Assembly: GCA_021234155.1 (NCBI GenBank)
Contig: JAJEKV010000045.1
Coordinates: forward strand, 8,973,105 to 9,037,104
Source of the DNA: Isoetes taiwanensis
Lineage: Eukaryota; Streptophyta; Lycopodiopsida; Isoetales; Isoetaceae
Length of the DNA stretch: 64,000 bases
Direction of reading: 5' to 3'
The number at the start of each line of letters is the position of its first letter. Within the stretch, counting starts at the first letter, position 1. Of the stretch, positions 10,889 to 21,300 are shown piece after piece. Below the pieces are notes generated by a model. That model had not been told where the DNA came from. It made no database searches and saw nothing but the letters and a program-made list of their open reading frames with translations. Both the position numbers and the translations under genes were made by a program.

Positions 10889-12441
10889 TGTGACGTTTCA
10901 GGTATCTATACAGTATATGTATGCATGCCATGACACGTCACCAGTATTTAATTAAACCCTTAAGGGTCAATAGGGGATAACTTAGATTCACTTAAAATGG
11001 ATTTTATTAGCGATGCTAATAAAATTAGAGGATAATTAACCTAGTTATGCTAATTAAGGCATAATTAGTTAAATGTCACCAATAAGGGAGTGCCACCTGG
11101 CCCAAATCGATTGGCCAAGTAGGGACTTGCTATTTTGGGTGGAGAAATAGGGGTCCTACCCCCATTTTTATCCAAATTTGAATTGGGAAGAGAGGAGGAG
11201 CAGCAGCTACCAGCCTTACCCAGTTCTTGCCAGTTCTTGCCAATAGACCCAAACTATGGAAGCCTTCCATGATAACGACTCCAGCCAACAGACTGTTTAG
11301 TCCGTAGATAGCTTCTATTTCGGCTAACACTTCTTTGAATAGATGGAATGATTTAATTCTCTTTCGTATATTGTTTGGATGGTCATGGATACTTAGATGG
11401 TGTTTATATTCTTTCTTTCTGCTCCCTCCGTGTATTGGGGTTAAGAGAAAGGGTAGAGACCTAAAGGCCAGTTAGAAATAGAGATATTCCTAGCTAGAAC
11501 CCTTAAAACCCAGTAATTGCGGCATGTGCACAAGGGCCAACCTGGCTGAGGATGCTATGATGTGGTTCCACACCAAATAACGAGCATGATGGTGAATCGG
11601 GGGTGGGGTCCTGCCTAGCGCAGCTACAGGACTCCTATAGTGTGCTAGGCTTATAGCCGGTCACTGGGAGGGCCGGGTATGGGCCTGACACTCCCTGGAT
11701 CGCAGGGGACGTGCCTATATAGACGCCCTGGACTCGAACAGGCAGGTGAACCGGCCTTTAGATTTAGGGGAGTAAGTCAGGTACGGATGCGGGGGTCACT
11801 GATGTGGCACATATTCTCTAGCACACTCAGGGATCTGTCATGCTCAGGGAGGGTCGCCTCTCTGACCTGCCTCATCAGACTGGGGAGATGTAACCCAGAG
11901 TAGTCCCGTAGGGTGATTCCTTGGGATTGCATCTCCAGAAGGCTACAAGCACGTCATAGCATGATTCAGCCTATCTGCAAAGTGTGCACAGGATGGGCGG
12001 ATGGAATGGACTACCCTAGCCATTGTCTTATGTCAGCCAACGCCATGTTATACTTCCGTCTGCTGTTATCTTGAGGCCTGGCCATCAGTTGACCCCTTGG
12101 AGTCTGAGCCTCGGGTAGCGCCTTGTTATGATGTATATTGTTCATATTGTTGATGGTTGTACTTTCCTTTTGTTGATGAGGATGGATGGGCCACCCTTCG
12201 TGGTGGTATATTATTTTAGCATGATTGTTGTATATTAACGTGTATGTATGTTTCTCCTGTATAGGATTTCCCATAGAGGACGTGGGATGAATGACACCTC
12301 CGTGTTCCTCGCCCGGACTCTTGGCCATCCCAAGTGGTCCGAGTATGACGGAGGGCCTTACCATGGTGATGTAGCCGTCGTGGAAGGGGAATTCTCGTAT
12401 TTATACGATGGGAGCATCGTATAGATTCTGGGAGCGTCACA
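10889..12441 (+). repeat. Element B 5' LTR
   Basis: This is a 1553 bp repeat of 17844-19299, starting TGTGACGTTTC and ending GAGCGTCACA. Relative to the 3' LTR it has two extra segments, near 11630-11660 and 11815-11865. A second CGTCA motif (ACACGTCACCAG, near 10934) lies about 50 bases in and forms an inverted pair with the TGACG at the LTR start. The LTR holds no supported ORF. Confidence 0.9.
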
Positions 12442-12442
12442 G

Positions 12443-12454
12443 TGGTATCAGAGC
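12443..12454 (+). promoter_or_regulatory. Primer-binding site, initiator-Met tRNA type
   Basis: TGGTATCAGAGC follows the LTR after one base. This is the complement of the 3' end of plant initiator methionine tRNA, the usual primer of Ty3 chromoviruses and copia elements. It marks where minus-strand cDNA starts. Confidence 0.9.
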
Positions 12455-13100
12455 ATGATTTTGGTGGACCAAGTCATTGCACTGACCATAATCTAACTCG
12501 TTAGTTGACGACCTTTTTTCTTAGGTTAAAGTATTCCAACTCTATAGTTAGCATGTGAGTTGACCTAGTTATGGGAGGAATAACTTCGTTGAGTAAGAGA
12601 GTATTCTATAGTAGAGTGGTTAGGTCTAGATGGTGGAGCCAGAGGTTCATGTTTTGCAAGCGCCATAACTTTCTCCAGATAGCTCGGATGGATGAAATTT
12701 TTGCTCCAGCATGTCAACCATGGTCCAAATACCCAAGGGGGCATCGTTATCCGACAGAAAAAGGGCAAGAAAATAGGTCAAAAGTCAACTCGAGCGCCAC
12801 TCGAGTCGGAGCGTCTCCAAATTTTGAACGGGGGTCGTATAATCACGGCGGCGCCCGACCGTATAAAACGCGTATACCGCCGTATAAAAAAATTTAAAAA
12901 AAAAAAGTTTTCAAAAAATTTGACTTTTAAATCAAAGTGACGTTTCTTTTTTATTTGTTCGCCTTGCTTCAGTCACGCGTCTGCCTAGCCCGTCCGTCAT
13001 AGCCGCCGGAACTGAAGCTTGAAGCGCTTTGCCTCCACTGCTATCCTACGCCACCACCATCTCTTAGCGCCTCCTTTCTCATCCTTTTTGCTTAGCGCCC
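12455..13100 (+). other. Element B leader between primer site and first ORF
   Basis: This untranslated leader includes A-rich runs near 12890-12935. Two overlapping open frames (12571-12897 and 12692-12940) are short and match nothing I recognise, so I do not call a gene. Confidence 0.5.
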
Positions 13101-13988
13101 ATGAATATGGCACGTACCAAAAGTACCCAAAGCTATGGCACTCTTACCGTGCCTCAGATCTTTGCTCAGCTTGGGGAGCATCTAGCCACCGACCCTGCAA
13201 AGGTCAAGTTACTTTTGGTCCAGCTTGTGCAACGTTTTGTTGCTGGGCATAGGATACCTTACCCTATCTTTCATCTCTCTGAACGTTTTTTGATAAAGCT
13301 TAAGCTTTTTCAGCAGCCTTATACCGTGGTCGAGCAACCTGACCAAGTAATGATGTTGGCTAAGTTTTATCCCCCCTCGTGCGTGGAGGTCCCTGAGGAG
13401 GAAGCCATCCGGAAGGAGGCCGCGAGAATCAGGGAGCTAGCCCGCCAGGATGATACCAGGGAGATGGAGAGGGGGGGATCCAGAGGCTCGGGGGCATGAA
13501 TATGTTTACCTGATGGGAGAGCTATCATCAGCTGCAATCCCTTCGACTTTTCCCCTTATGAGTATGATAAGGCCACCTAAAGCTTTACTTGGGGTGAGGT
13601 CCCATCCCACTTTTCGTTGGATTACCTGCTAGTGATTCAGCTGGACATGCAAGCCCGGCCGGACCATTGTCATGCTGAACTGCTTCGAAGGATCACGGCC
13701 CGATGCTTCGCCGAAGTGGAGGAAAGCATGGCCGCTGCCCGTGCCGCACGTGAAGAGGCCGAGAGGGCTGACCAACAACGGCAAGCGGAGGAGCTTGCCA
13801 AGCAGAATCAAGATCAGAAGCAACAGCCAGATACAGAGCAAGAGACCTCACGTGACCCTGACCAAACCAAAAAGCTCCCATTAAGAGACGGAGGAAATCC
13901 ACTGCCCATAAGTCGGGGAGCCAATACAAAGAAAAGCGGGAAGGCTGTTGGGAGCGTCGGGAAGGCTACGAGTTCTAGTCGTCGGTAG
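13101..13988 (+). pseudogene. Element B leader ORF, N-terminus resembles the H3 tail (ARTKS)
   Basis: ATG 13101 and the better-placed ATG 13107 (ATGGCA) give a protein starting ARTKSTQSYGTL. The first four residues after the second Met are identical to the mature histone H3 N-terminus. About 120 residues follow (IFAQLGEHLATDPAKVKLL and similar), then a change of frame in a G-run near 13475, a short piece in another frame, and a return to the first frame at about 13617. That last part has a charged, helical, probably coiled-coil segment (VEESMAAARAAREEAERAD) and a Lys/Ser-rich end ([17 protein letters not shown]). A stop at 13986-13988 lies only about 50 bases before the H3 fold. I infer a single ancestral reading frame with two frameshifts. 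The function is unknown. Confidence 0.6.
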
Positions 13989-14035
13989 GACCGTGTCGAT
14001 GCAGCCCGGCCTCACCCAGTGTCGGGGGCAAAACC

Positions 14036-14380
14036 TTGCCCAAGAAGCCGACGCCGAACCAGAGAGCAGTGGCCCCTAGGAAACCGCATCGGTTCAAAAT
14101 GGGCACAGTGGCCTTACGGGAGATCCGTAAGTACCAAAAGACCACAGAGCTTCTGATAAGGAAGCTCCCCTTCCAGCGTTTGATCCGTGAAATTGCCCAG
14201 GAATTTAAAATAGACCTGCAATTTCAAACTTTTGCTATATTAGCACTGCAGGAGGCTGCTGAGGCTTACCTCATAGCTCTTTTTGGTGATGCTAACCTTT
14301 GCGCTATCCATGCGAAAAGGGTTACCATTATGACGAAAGATTTGGCTCTCGCCCGAAGAATTCGGGGAGATCATAATTAG
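14036..14380 (+). CDS. Histone H3-like fold inside element B
   Basis: The frame reads a basic tail fragment ([19 protein letters not shown]), then [67 protein letters not shown] and [10 protein letters not shown], and stops at 14378-14380. That is a full H3 histone fold with a normal C-terminus and no stop. Part of the tail (APRK, KPHRF) is recognisable. No ATG sits at the frame start; upstream codons are open back into the end of the leader ORF in a shifted frame, so it may have been the C-terminus of that ORF. It differs from A's copy at about ten of 88 aligned residues. Loop 1 has the length of ordinary H3, not the longer loop usual in CENH3. Confidence 0.9.
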   Translation: MPKKPTPNQRAVAPRKPHRFKMGTVALREIRKYQKTTELLIRKLPFQRLIREIAQEFKIDLQFQTFAILALQEAAEAYLIALFGDANLCAIHAKRVTIMTKDLALARRIRGDHN

Positions 14381-14617
14381 CTTGTTCATTAAGCATCTTC
14401 CTTGTATTAATTTTGTATAATATATGAATATAATCGAGTTTTGTTTATTGAAACATTGTCTTACAAAATAATAATAATAATAATAAATATAATAATTATT
14501 TAACTACTGACGCTGACATCAGCATAAAAGCAAAAAGGTATTTAAACTCTTTTAGGGTTTCGGTTCTTATCTTTTGCTTATCTTGTTCCTTCCTCCTTCT
14601 CCACGCCTGCAGCTCTA

Positions 14618-16420
14618 ATGGCGACCCCAACCCTGACCCAATGGTACCAGGACGGAGAGCATTGGGACTCCCAAGTTCCTTTTGATCTCCTACAACTTTT
14701 TTTACTCCAGAAGATAGACCTCATCGCCAACATGCAGAGCCATCCCGACTATGCGGGCTTTCTTGAGTTTTATACTCAAAAAATGCTACCTCTATGCATT
14801 CCTTTAGGGGATTCGCCCCAGCTCTACCTAGAGAGAGCCATAGTGAGGGAGATGTTGGGAGGGGACACTCATGCCTATGTTGTCCTCAAGGGCAAGCTTA
14901 AATGTGGCCGCAGTCCACCAGTGGTCACACACGAAGGCCAATAGTACCTTGAAGTAGCCTTCGCACTGGCCATTCTTATGGACCCGTATGTAGAGGATGA
15001 CACTCTACCTGCAGAGAAGGGCAAGGTACCTGAGTCATCGAACAAGGAAGAAGATGAGCACATCCGGGAGGATGACTTTGCACGGTGGAAGCAATTGGCC
15101 GAACAGATGCCGCCACACAGGGATCATGGGGCATGACTAACTAGGTTAGACACCCCAGCATTTCTTGAGTTTTATACTCAAAAAATGCTACCTCTATGCA
15201 TTCCTTTAGGGGATCTGCCCCAGCTCTACCTAGAGAGAGCCATAGTGAGGGAGATGTTGGGAGGGGACACTAATGCCTATGTTGGCCTCAAGGGCAAGCT
15301 TAGATGGGGCCGCAGTCCACCAGTGGTCACACACGAAGGCCAATAGTACCTTGAAGTAGCCTTCGCATTGGCCATTCTTATGGACCAGTATGTAGAGAAT
15401 GACACTCTACCTGCAGAGAAGGGCAAGGTACCTGAGTCATCGAACGAGGAAGAAGATGAGTACATCCAGGAGGATGACTTTGCCCGGTGGAAGTAATTAG
15501 CCAAACAGATGCCGCCACACAGGGATCAGGGGGCGCGACTGACTGGGTTAGACACCCTCCCCGTCATTTACCACCAGGGGCAGGAATACCTCCTATTGGA
15601 GGATATCCTATGGACCTACCATATAGTGGCTGGCATGAAGGGCCGCACTAAAGCATAAGTGCTTTATGAGCTCGCTGAGTATTGTATGGATGATTTTATT
15701 GACTTCACGCCAGTCGAACTTCCTACAGAAGTACAGCAGCTGCTCCAATTCCATCAGGAAACCATCAAGCCGGCTGATACACTCCTTAGGCTCAGGAATC
15801 TTATGCTTCAAGATCCTCCATCTCAGCCCCCTCGGGAAGCTTTTACGGCCATGGGACCTCATGTCCCAAATATCAACATGGTCGATGTGCCTTCCGGATC
15901 GGATGAAGAAGGGGAAGATCTCTATCATAACCCCAGCCATGTGAAGGAGGAAAAGCAAGAGCTTAAGGAAGAAGAGGTCACCATGGACCTCGATAAAGAA
16001 GTTGCTACCTCGGTCACACCAAAGGTCAAAGCGTTGGGGAATCATCTCACACGCTTCTTTCTATCAGCCTTCCGGCAGGGACAGGTCCTTTGTGTGCCAC
16101 GAGACCTGATCCCAGAGGCCGAAGCATTGTGGTAGAACCTCCGTGCCTTGTCCACCTTGGCCGGCCACAAGAAGCTTCCTTATCGCACTCTCACTTATGT
16201 GCTGGTGCGCCGGGACTTCGCTCTTACGGTCTTGGGACAGGACATAGCACAGTGGATAAGCATGAAGCCCTTAGTGGCAGCCCCATTGGCCACTGCTTAT
16301 CCACCAGAGGTTGCTTCTCTTGCAGCCACCACAGTTGAGCCAGGGGTTACATTACTGTGCCATCGGCAGCCACCACCACTTCCTACACCAATGGATCAGG
16401 ACGCAGGACCTAGCTCCTAG
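14618..16420 (+). pseudogene. Element B ORFX with internal duplication and stops
   Basis: This is the homologue of A's ORFX. ATG 14618 starts MATPTLTQWYQDGEHWDSQ. The first block (HPDYAGFLEFYTQKMLPLC, YLERAIVREMLGGDTHAY) is followed by a TAG at 14942, and about 400 bp is then repeated in tandem. The frame goes on through DTLPVIYHQGQEYLL-like sequence near 15550-15600, YELAEYCMDDFIDF (15662 onward), FTAMGPHVPNINMVDVPSG and HLTRFFLSAFRQGQV. After one more stop near 16133 it continues with TLAGHKKLPYRTLTYVLVRR and ends GPSS at 16420. The Arg in AFRQGQ shows that the TGA in A is secondary. The protein is unrecognised. Confidence 0.7.
14759..15562 (+). repeat. 402-bp tandem duplication inside ORFX of B
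   Basis: The stretch starting TTTCTTGAGTTTTATACTC at 14759 begins again at 15161. Both copies include the same in-frame stop after CACGAAGGCCAA, so the duplication followed the nonsense mutation. The copies differ at scattered bases. Confidence 0.85.
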
Positions 16421-16426
16421 AGATAC

Positions 16427-17329
16427 GTGAAATCACTAAGTATGGCCTCTATTCGAACTAAGCTTGCCATGAGCACAACTTATCACCCGCAAACAGATGG
16501 TCAAACAGAGCGTATCAATCACATAATTGAAGATATGCTATGTAATTACATCTGGAACAAGCAATCTCAATGGGCAGATTATATCCATTTGGTGGAGTTT
16601 GCCTATAACAGCACTAAACGGGAGTCCTCAAGGATGTCTTCTGATAAATTATGGCTATCAATGCCTCACTCCGGACACGTGGCATAATCCAGTTTCCAAG
16701 ATGGAAGTTTTTAGCAGCTGCGTATAGATATGCAGGCACTTGTGGAAGAAGTTAGAGCATACTTGCTAGCTGCAAGAGCTCGACAAAAGAGCTTTGCCGA
16801 TCAACATCGGACGCCGTTAGAATTTCAGGTCGATGATTCGGTTTGGCTAAAGATCAAGGTGAAGCAAGTCAAACTTAAGGTTGGCAATTGTAAGAAGCTT
16901 GTGCCTAGATGGGCGGGTCCTTTTCAGATAACCGAAAGGATAGGTTCTCAGGCCTACCGATTAGATCTACCCGCACATTTAAAGATCCATAAAGTTTTCC
17001 ACATAAGTCTTCTCAAGAAGCATTATCCTGATTCATAAGAGGTTCTTGACACACCAACACTTCTGGAGATGACCGAGGATCAGTTGGAGATTGTGCTTGA
17101 AGCTCTCCTTGATTGCGCATATAAGCAAACCCGTCGAACTCAAATTTTGCAATACTTGGTTAAGTGGAAACACTTACCCACAAAAGACGCAACATGGGTT
17201 CTTAAATTAGATTTGGATAAGACTTACCCGGACTTTACGAAAGAATGCCAGGGTCAAACCATTCAAGATGTGATCAACTCCAACCCTAATGGTAAGCATT
17301 GTGTTATGGGTCCGACAGGGGTCAAATGA
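16427..17329 (+). pseudogene. Element B integrase C-terminus with chromodomain
   Basis: The fragment starts inside the integrase core (STTYHPQTDGQTERINHII near 16468) and passes through WADYIHLVEFAYNS. After a frame change near 16650-16720 it continues with MQALVEEVRAYLLAARARQ and the GPFQITERIGSQAYRLDLP block (16730-17038). After a stop at 17036-17038 it reads a chromodomain: ILQYLVKWKHLPTKDATWV near 17140-17210 and LDKTYPDF. Chromodomains recognise methylated histone H3 tails and direct chromovirus integration to heterochromatin. This places the A/B/D family in the chromoviruses. Confidence 0.88.
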
Positions 17330-17831
17330 GAGAGATCCGACAGGGATCATTCTAGGGGTTGGGTTACATGTATCTTAGGTGGGGAACTGGGCATGTAGGC
17401 ATTCATGATAGGATGCATTCGTCCGCGGCTATAATGGGAATATGGTCATTCCTTACGTCGAGATGACATGCAAGCCTTACGCATGATTGGATTCTTGCAT
17501 TCATATTTTTCATTTTCTTTAAGGGGTGGTCCCTTCAACCACACTATTTAAATTATTTTGTAAATACTAATGTCTTGTACTTCTGCAGGCCAGTAGGGCA
17601 TACTGACAGACTGCAGAAGAAACTAGGCCTCAGCTTGGAGGTCAACTCTTGTACTTGAACGTTGTGTTATGAGTGCACTCTTGAGTATTATTATTTTAAT
17701 TCGTGTGTTTGTTAAAGGACTTTCGTCTTATGACTTATATATGTAATCTTGCGTTCATTATCAATAAGTAACATTTATCTTTTGGAACATTCAATCTCCA
17801 CTAACTCTAATGCTGAGGACAAGATTAATCC
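17330..17831 (+). other. Element B 3' untranslated region
   Basis: This stretch between chromodomain and polypurine tract has no supported gene. ATCCGACAGGG-like words repeat near 17310 and 17335. Confidence 0.5.
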
Positions 17832-17843
17832 AAAGGGGGAGAA
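17832..17843 (+). promoter_or_regulatory. Polypurine tract of element B
   Basis: AAAGGGGGAGAA directly abuts the 3' LTR start (TGTGACG at 17844). It is the expected plus-strand primer. Confidence 0.9.
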
Positions 17844-19299
17844 TGTGACGTTCCAGGTATCTATACAGTATACGTATGCATGCCATGACACGTCACCAAT
17901 ATTTAATTAAACCCTTAAGGGTCAATAGGGGATAACTTAGATTCACTTAAAATGGCTTTTATCAGCGATGCTAATAAAATTAGAGGATAATTAACTAGTT
18001 ATAGGCATAATTAGTTAAATGTCACCAATAAGGGAATGCCACCTGGCCCAAATCGATTGGCCAAGTAGGGACTTGCTACTTTGGGTGGAGAAATAGGGGG
18101 CATACCCCCCCTTTTGCCCAAATTTGAATTGGGAAGAGAGGAGGAGCAGCAGCTACCAGCCTTACCCAGTTCTTGCCAATAGACCCAAACTATGGAAACC
18201 TTTCGTGATAACGACTCCAGCCAACAGACTGTTTAGTCCGTAGATAGCTTCTATTTTGGCTAACACTTCTTTGAATAGATGGAATGATTTAATTCTCTTT
18301 CTTATGTTGTTTGGATGGTGATGGATACTTAGATGGTGTTTATATTCTTTCTTTCTGCTCCCTCCGTGTATTGGGGTTAAGGGAAATGGTAGAGACCTAA
18401 AGGCCAGCTAGAAATAAAGATATTCCTAGCTAGAACCCTTAAAATCCAGTAATTGCGGCTTGTGCACAAGAGCCAACTTGGCTGAGGATGCTATGATGTG
18501 GTTCCGCACCAAATAACGAGTATGATAGTGAATCGGAGGTGGGGTCCTGCCTAGCGCAGCCGGTCACTGAAAGAGCCGGGTATGAGTCTGACACTCCCTG
18601 GATCGCAGGGGACGTGCGTATATGGACGTCCTGAACTCGAACGGGCAGGTGAGCCGGCCTTTAGATTTAGGGGAGTAAGTCGGGTATGGATGCGGGGGTC
18701 ATTCATGTGGCACGCCTCTCTGACCTGCCTCATCGGACTGGGGAGATGGAATATGGAGTAGTCCCGTAGGGTGATTCCTTGGGATTGCATCTCCAAAAGG
18801 CTACAAGCACGTCATATCATGATTCAACCTATCTGCAAAGTGTGCACAGGAGGGGCGGATGGAGTGGACTACCCTAGCCATTGTCTTATGCCAACCAACG
18901 CCATGTTATACTTCCGTCTGCTGTTACCTTGGTGCCTGGCCGTCAGTTGACCCCTTGGAGTCTGAGTCTCGGATAGCGCCTTGTTATGATGTATATTGTT
19001 CATATTATTGATGGTTGTACTTTCCTTTCATTGATGATGATGGATGGGCCACTCTTCGTGGTGGTATATTATTTTAGCATGATTGTTGTATGCTAACGTG
19101 TATGTATGCTTCCGCTATATAAGATTTCCCATAGAGGACGTGGGACGAATGACACCTCCGTGTTCCTCGCTCGGACCCTTGGCCATCCCAAGTGGTCCGA
19201 GTATGACGGAGGGCCTTAGCATGGTGATGTAGTCACTGTGGGAGGGGAATTCACATATTTATACGATGGGAGCATCGTATAGATTCTGGGAGCATCACA
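17844..19299 (+). repeat. Element B 3' LTR
   Basis: This 1456 bp repeat of 10889-12441 ends GAGCATCACA and is followed by the AATTA target duplication. It lacks two short segments present in the 5' LTR. There is no gene inside. Confidence 0.9.
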
Positions 19300-19590
19300 A
19301 ATTAGTTGAGTTTCCTTTATTTCATGCAGAGATTTTTATGTTCAAAGTTTTAAAACACTTTGGATGGTGATGTTGTTGTGCTTGGCATCTTAAGGCTCAT
19401 GGGCATTGGCACTCTAATTCAGCCAAAGATGGCTATGTTTGCTTGTCTCTTCAGTAATAACTATTGGTTTTTCGTTCCTTAGGTTTGGGTTCTTCTGATC
19501 CTAGCTCTGTGGGACTCTTGTTGGCTTCCTCTTCCCACTCCATTGACCCATAGTTTCTTGCTGCCTCTATTCTTCAGCATTGTATTCTAG

Positions 19591-20660
19591 TTTTGTGTTT
19601 AGCGGAGATGCCCAGATGTGGCTTTTCTTTCAGTATGTCTCATCTTCTCTCTCTCTCCCTTGTCTGGTTTTGACAATTGAATTTATCTTCGTATAATGAT
19701 AAGAAGATAAATGTAAATGTAAAAAAAAACTAGTTAGTTACCTGGCAGTTAGATTTTGTGCTTTTATACCCCCTCCAGTCTTTTTCTCTTTTCATCAGCG
19801 CATCTTCATCTCCACGGTACTGCTTTGGTCTCCTACTTCCCACCCACCCACCCTCACTGCATAGTACTGATTTAATTTGTTGGATTTCCATCCTACCCGT
19901 TGATCTAATTTTTACTCATTTGATGCCTAATTATGGGAAGAGCCTTCGTGCCAGCGTGCTTGGTTGTGACTTATGGCCCTCATGCCACTTTCTGTTATGA
20001 GATTGTGGATTTAGATCCTCGTGCCAATGTTGGAAGGCCCTCATGCCAGTGTTGGAAGACCCTCGTGTCTTGTGCTTTGTGCTACAGTTTTGTGATGAGA
20101 CCTTTGTGTTCTTGTTTTGCTTGGTTGATTTATGTTGTAGAGTGTCTTCTTTAGCTCTATCAAGTTGACTTGGAGTATGTCTTGAGATCATTTATGCAGA
20201 GCCAATGGTTTTGGAGTATAGTGTAGAAGGTTTTTTAATTGACTAGTTATGGAGAAGAACATGAACTTTGCTTATTTCATCGTGATCGGATTTGTTCAGC
20301 TACTGTTCTCTTGTACAGTTTAGATCCCTATTGATTAGTGTCACTATTATGGTCAGGGTTTTTCCTCGAAAACCAGAAAGGGCGACGTTTTTTAATCTAC
20401 GCCATAATGGTTTCACTGATCATCAGCATTGTATTCTGATATTGTGTTTAGTGGAGATGCCCAGATATGGCTTTAGCATTGTATTCTGGTTTTGTGTTTA
20501 GTGGAGATGCCCAGATGTGGCTTTTCTTACATTGTATTCTGGTTTGTGTTTAGTGGATATGCCCGGATGTGGCTTTTCTTTCAGTATGTCTCATCTTCTC
20601 TCTCTCCCTTGTCTAGTTTTGACAATTGAATTTATCTTCGTATAATGATAAGAAAACTTA
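19591..20660 (+). repeat. Dispersed and tandem copies of a CAGCATTGTATTCT repeat
   Basis: A sequence of about 120 bp runs from CAGCATTGTATTCTAG through GATGCCCAGATGTGGC to TCTTCGTATAATGATAAG at 19594-19712. It recurs near 20540-20660, and its first half is present three times in tandem between 20424 and 20580. Confidence 0.8.
19937..20075 (+). repeat. Short tandem motif around TCGTGCCAGTGTTGG
   Basis: Variants of CCTCGTGCCA or CCTCATGCCA occur five times in about 140 bases (near 19945, 19977, 20017, 20039 and 20060). It is a small degenerate tandem array. Confidence 0.6.
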
Positions 20661-21145
20661 TATTATACATATTGTACCTCTATGTGCTTGCTAGTACTAA
20701 TAAGAGTGCAGTATAGACCAGGCTCAAGTGTTTCAAATAATGGCTAGTGTGACGAGTAATGTAGTGCTTGTGGATGCTATTAAAGAGGAGCTAATCTATT
20801 TCTACTCTATTTAAAGTTGACTGTAGTCTTTTGATGAACATCAAGCCAGGAAAATGATCGAGGGAGTCTATTGGGCCTTTTATTTTCTAGTTTGCCTTCA
20901 TCTCAAAATCTATGTGCTGTCTCAAAGTTATTATTTCTTATTTAATGTGTGCATTCACTCATGCTAGTCTCTAATATTGTTTGACTAAAGTCGAGGAGCC
21001 CCTAGAAGGCGTCTCCTTGTCAATGCTTTGTCTTTTCAGATAATGGGCAGTTTTGTCTTTAACAATGAGCATGATGGAAGGATTGGTGTTCTCTACTCTG
21101 TTTCAAGCTCTACACAGTTATAAACCGTATTCCTCCTGTAACATA

Positions 21146-21300
21146 GCACGCCTTGCATCTTATAAGTCTATGAACAGATTTATTTAGCTAGTATAATATA
21201 TTTTACATTCTGTCAGCCTCGCACGTCTTGCATCTTACAAGCCTATGAATGGATATTTTTGGCTGGTACAACACATTTCACATTCTATTAGCCTATAATA
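21146..21300 (+). repeat. Tandem duplication, about 80 bp
   Basis: The phrase GCCTTGCATCTTATAAG followed by CTATGAACAGAT, then TTTTACATTCTGTCAGCC, is repeated with changes as GTCTTGCATCTTACAAG, CTATGAATGGAT and TTTCACATTCTATTAGCC. Confidence 0.7.

Larger units (their letters stand above)
10889..19299 (+). mobile_element. Ty3 chromovirus element B, complete but non-autonomous
   Basis: Both LTRs begin TGTGACG and end TCACA. They are flanked by the 5 bp duplication AATTA (10884-10888 and 19300-19304). A tRNA-iMet primer site follows the 5' LTR and a polypurine tract precedes the 3' LTR. Internally, in order, are a leader ORF starting with ARTKS, the H3 fold, ORFX with an internal tandem duplication, and the last third of integrase with a chromodomain. 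Gag, protease, RT, RNase H and the integrase zinc finger and core are absent: ORFX (ending 16420) joins integrase sequence at about 16427. It must have depended on another copy for movement. The LTRs differ by several indels (1553 versus 1456 bp), so the insertion is not recent. Confidence 0.92.

Noticed and set aside
12440-12460. A tRNA gene fragment at TGGTATCAGAGC
   Set aside because: It is the primer-binding site adjoining the LTR; no tRNA fold surrounds it.
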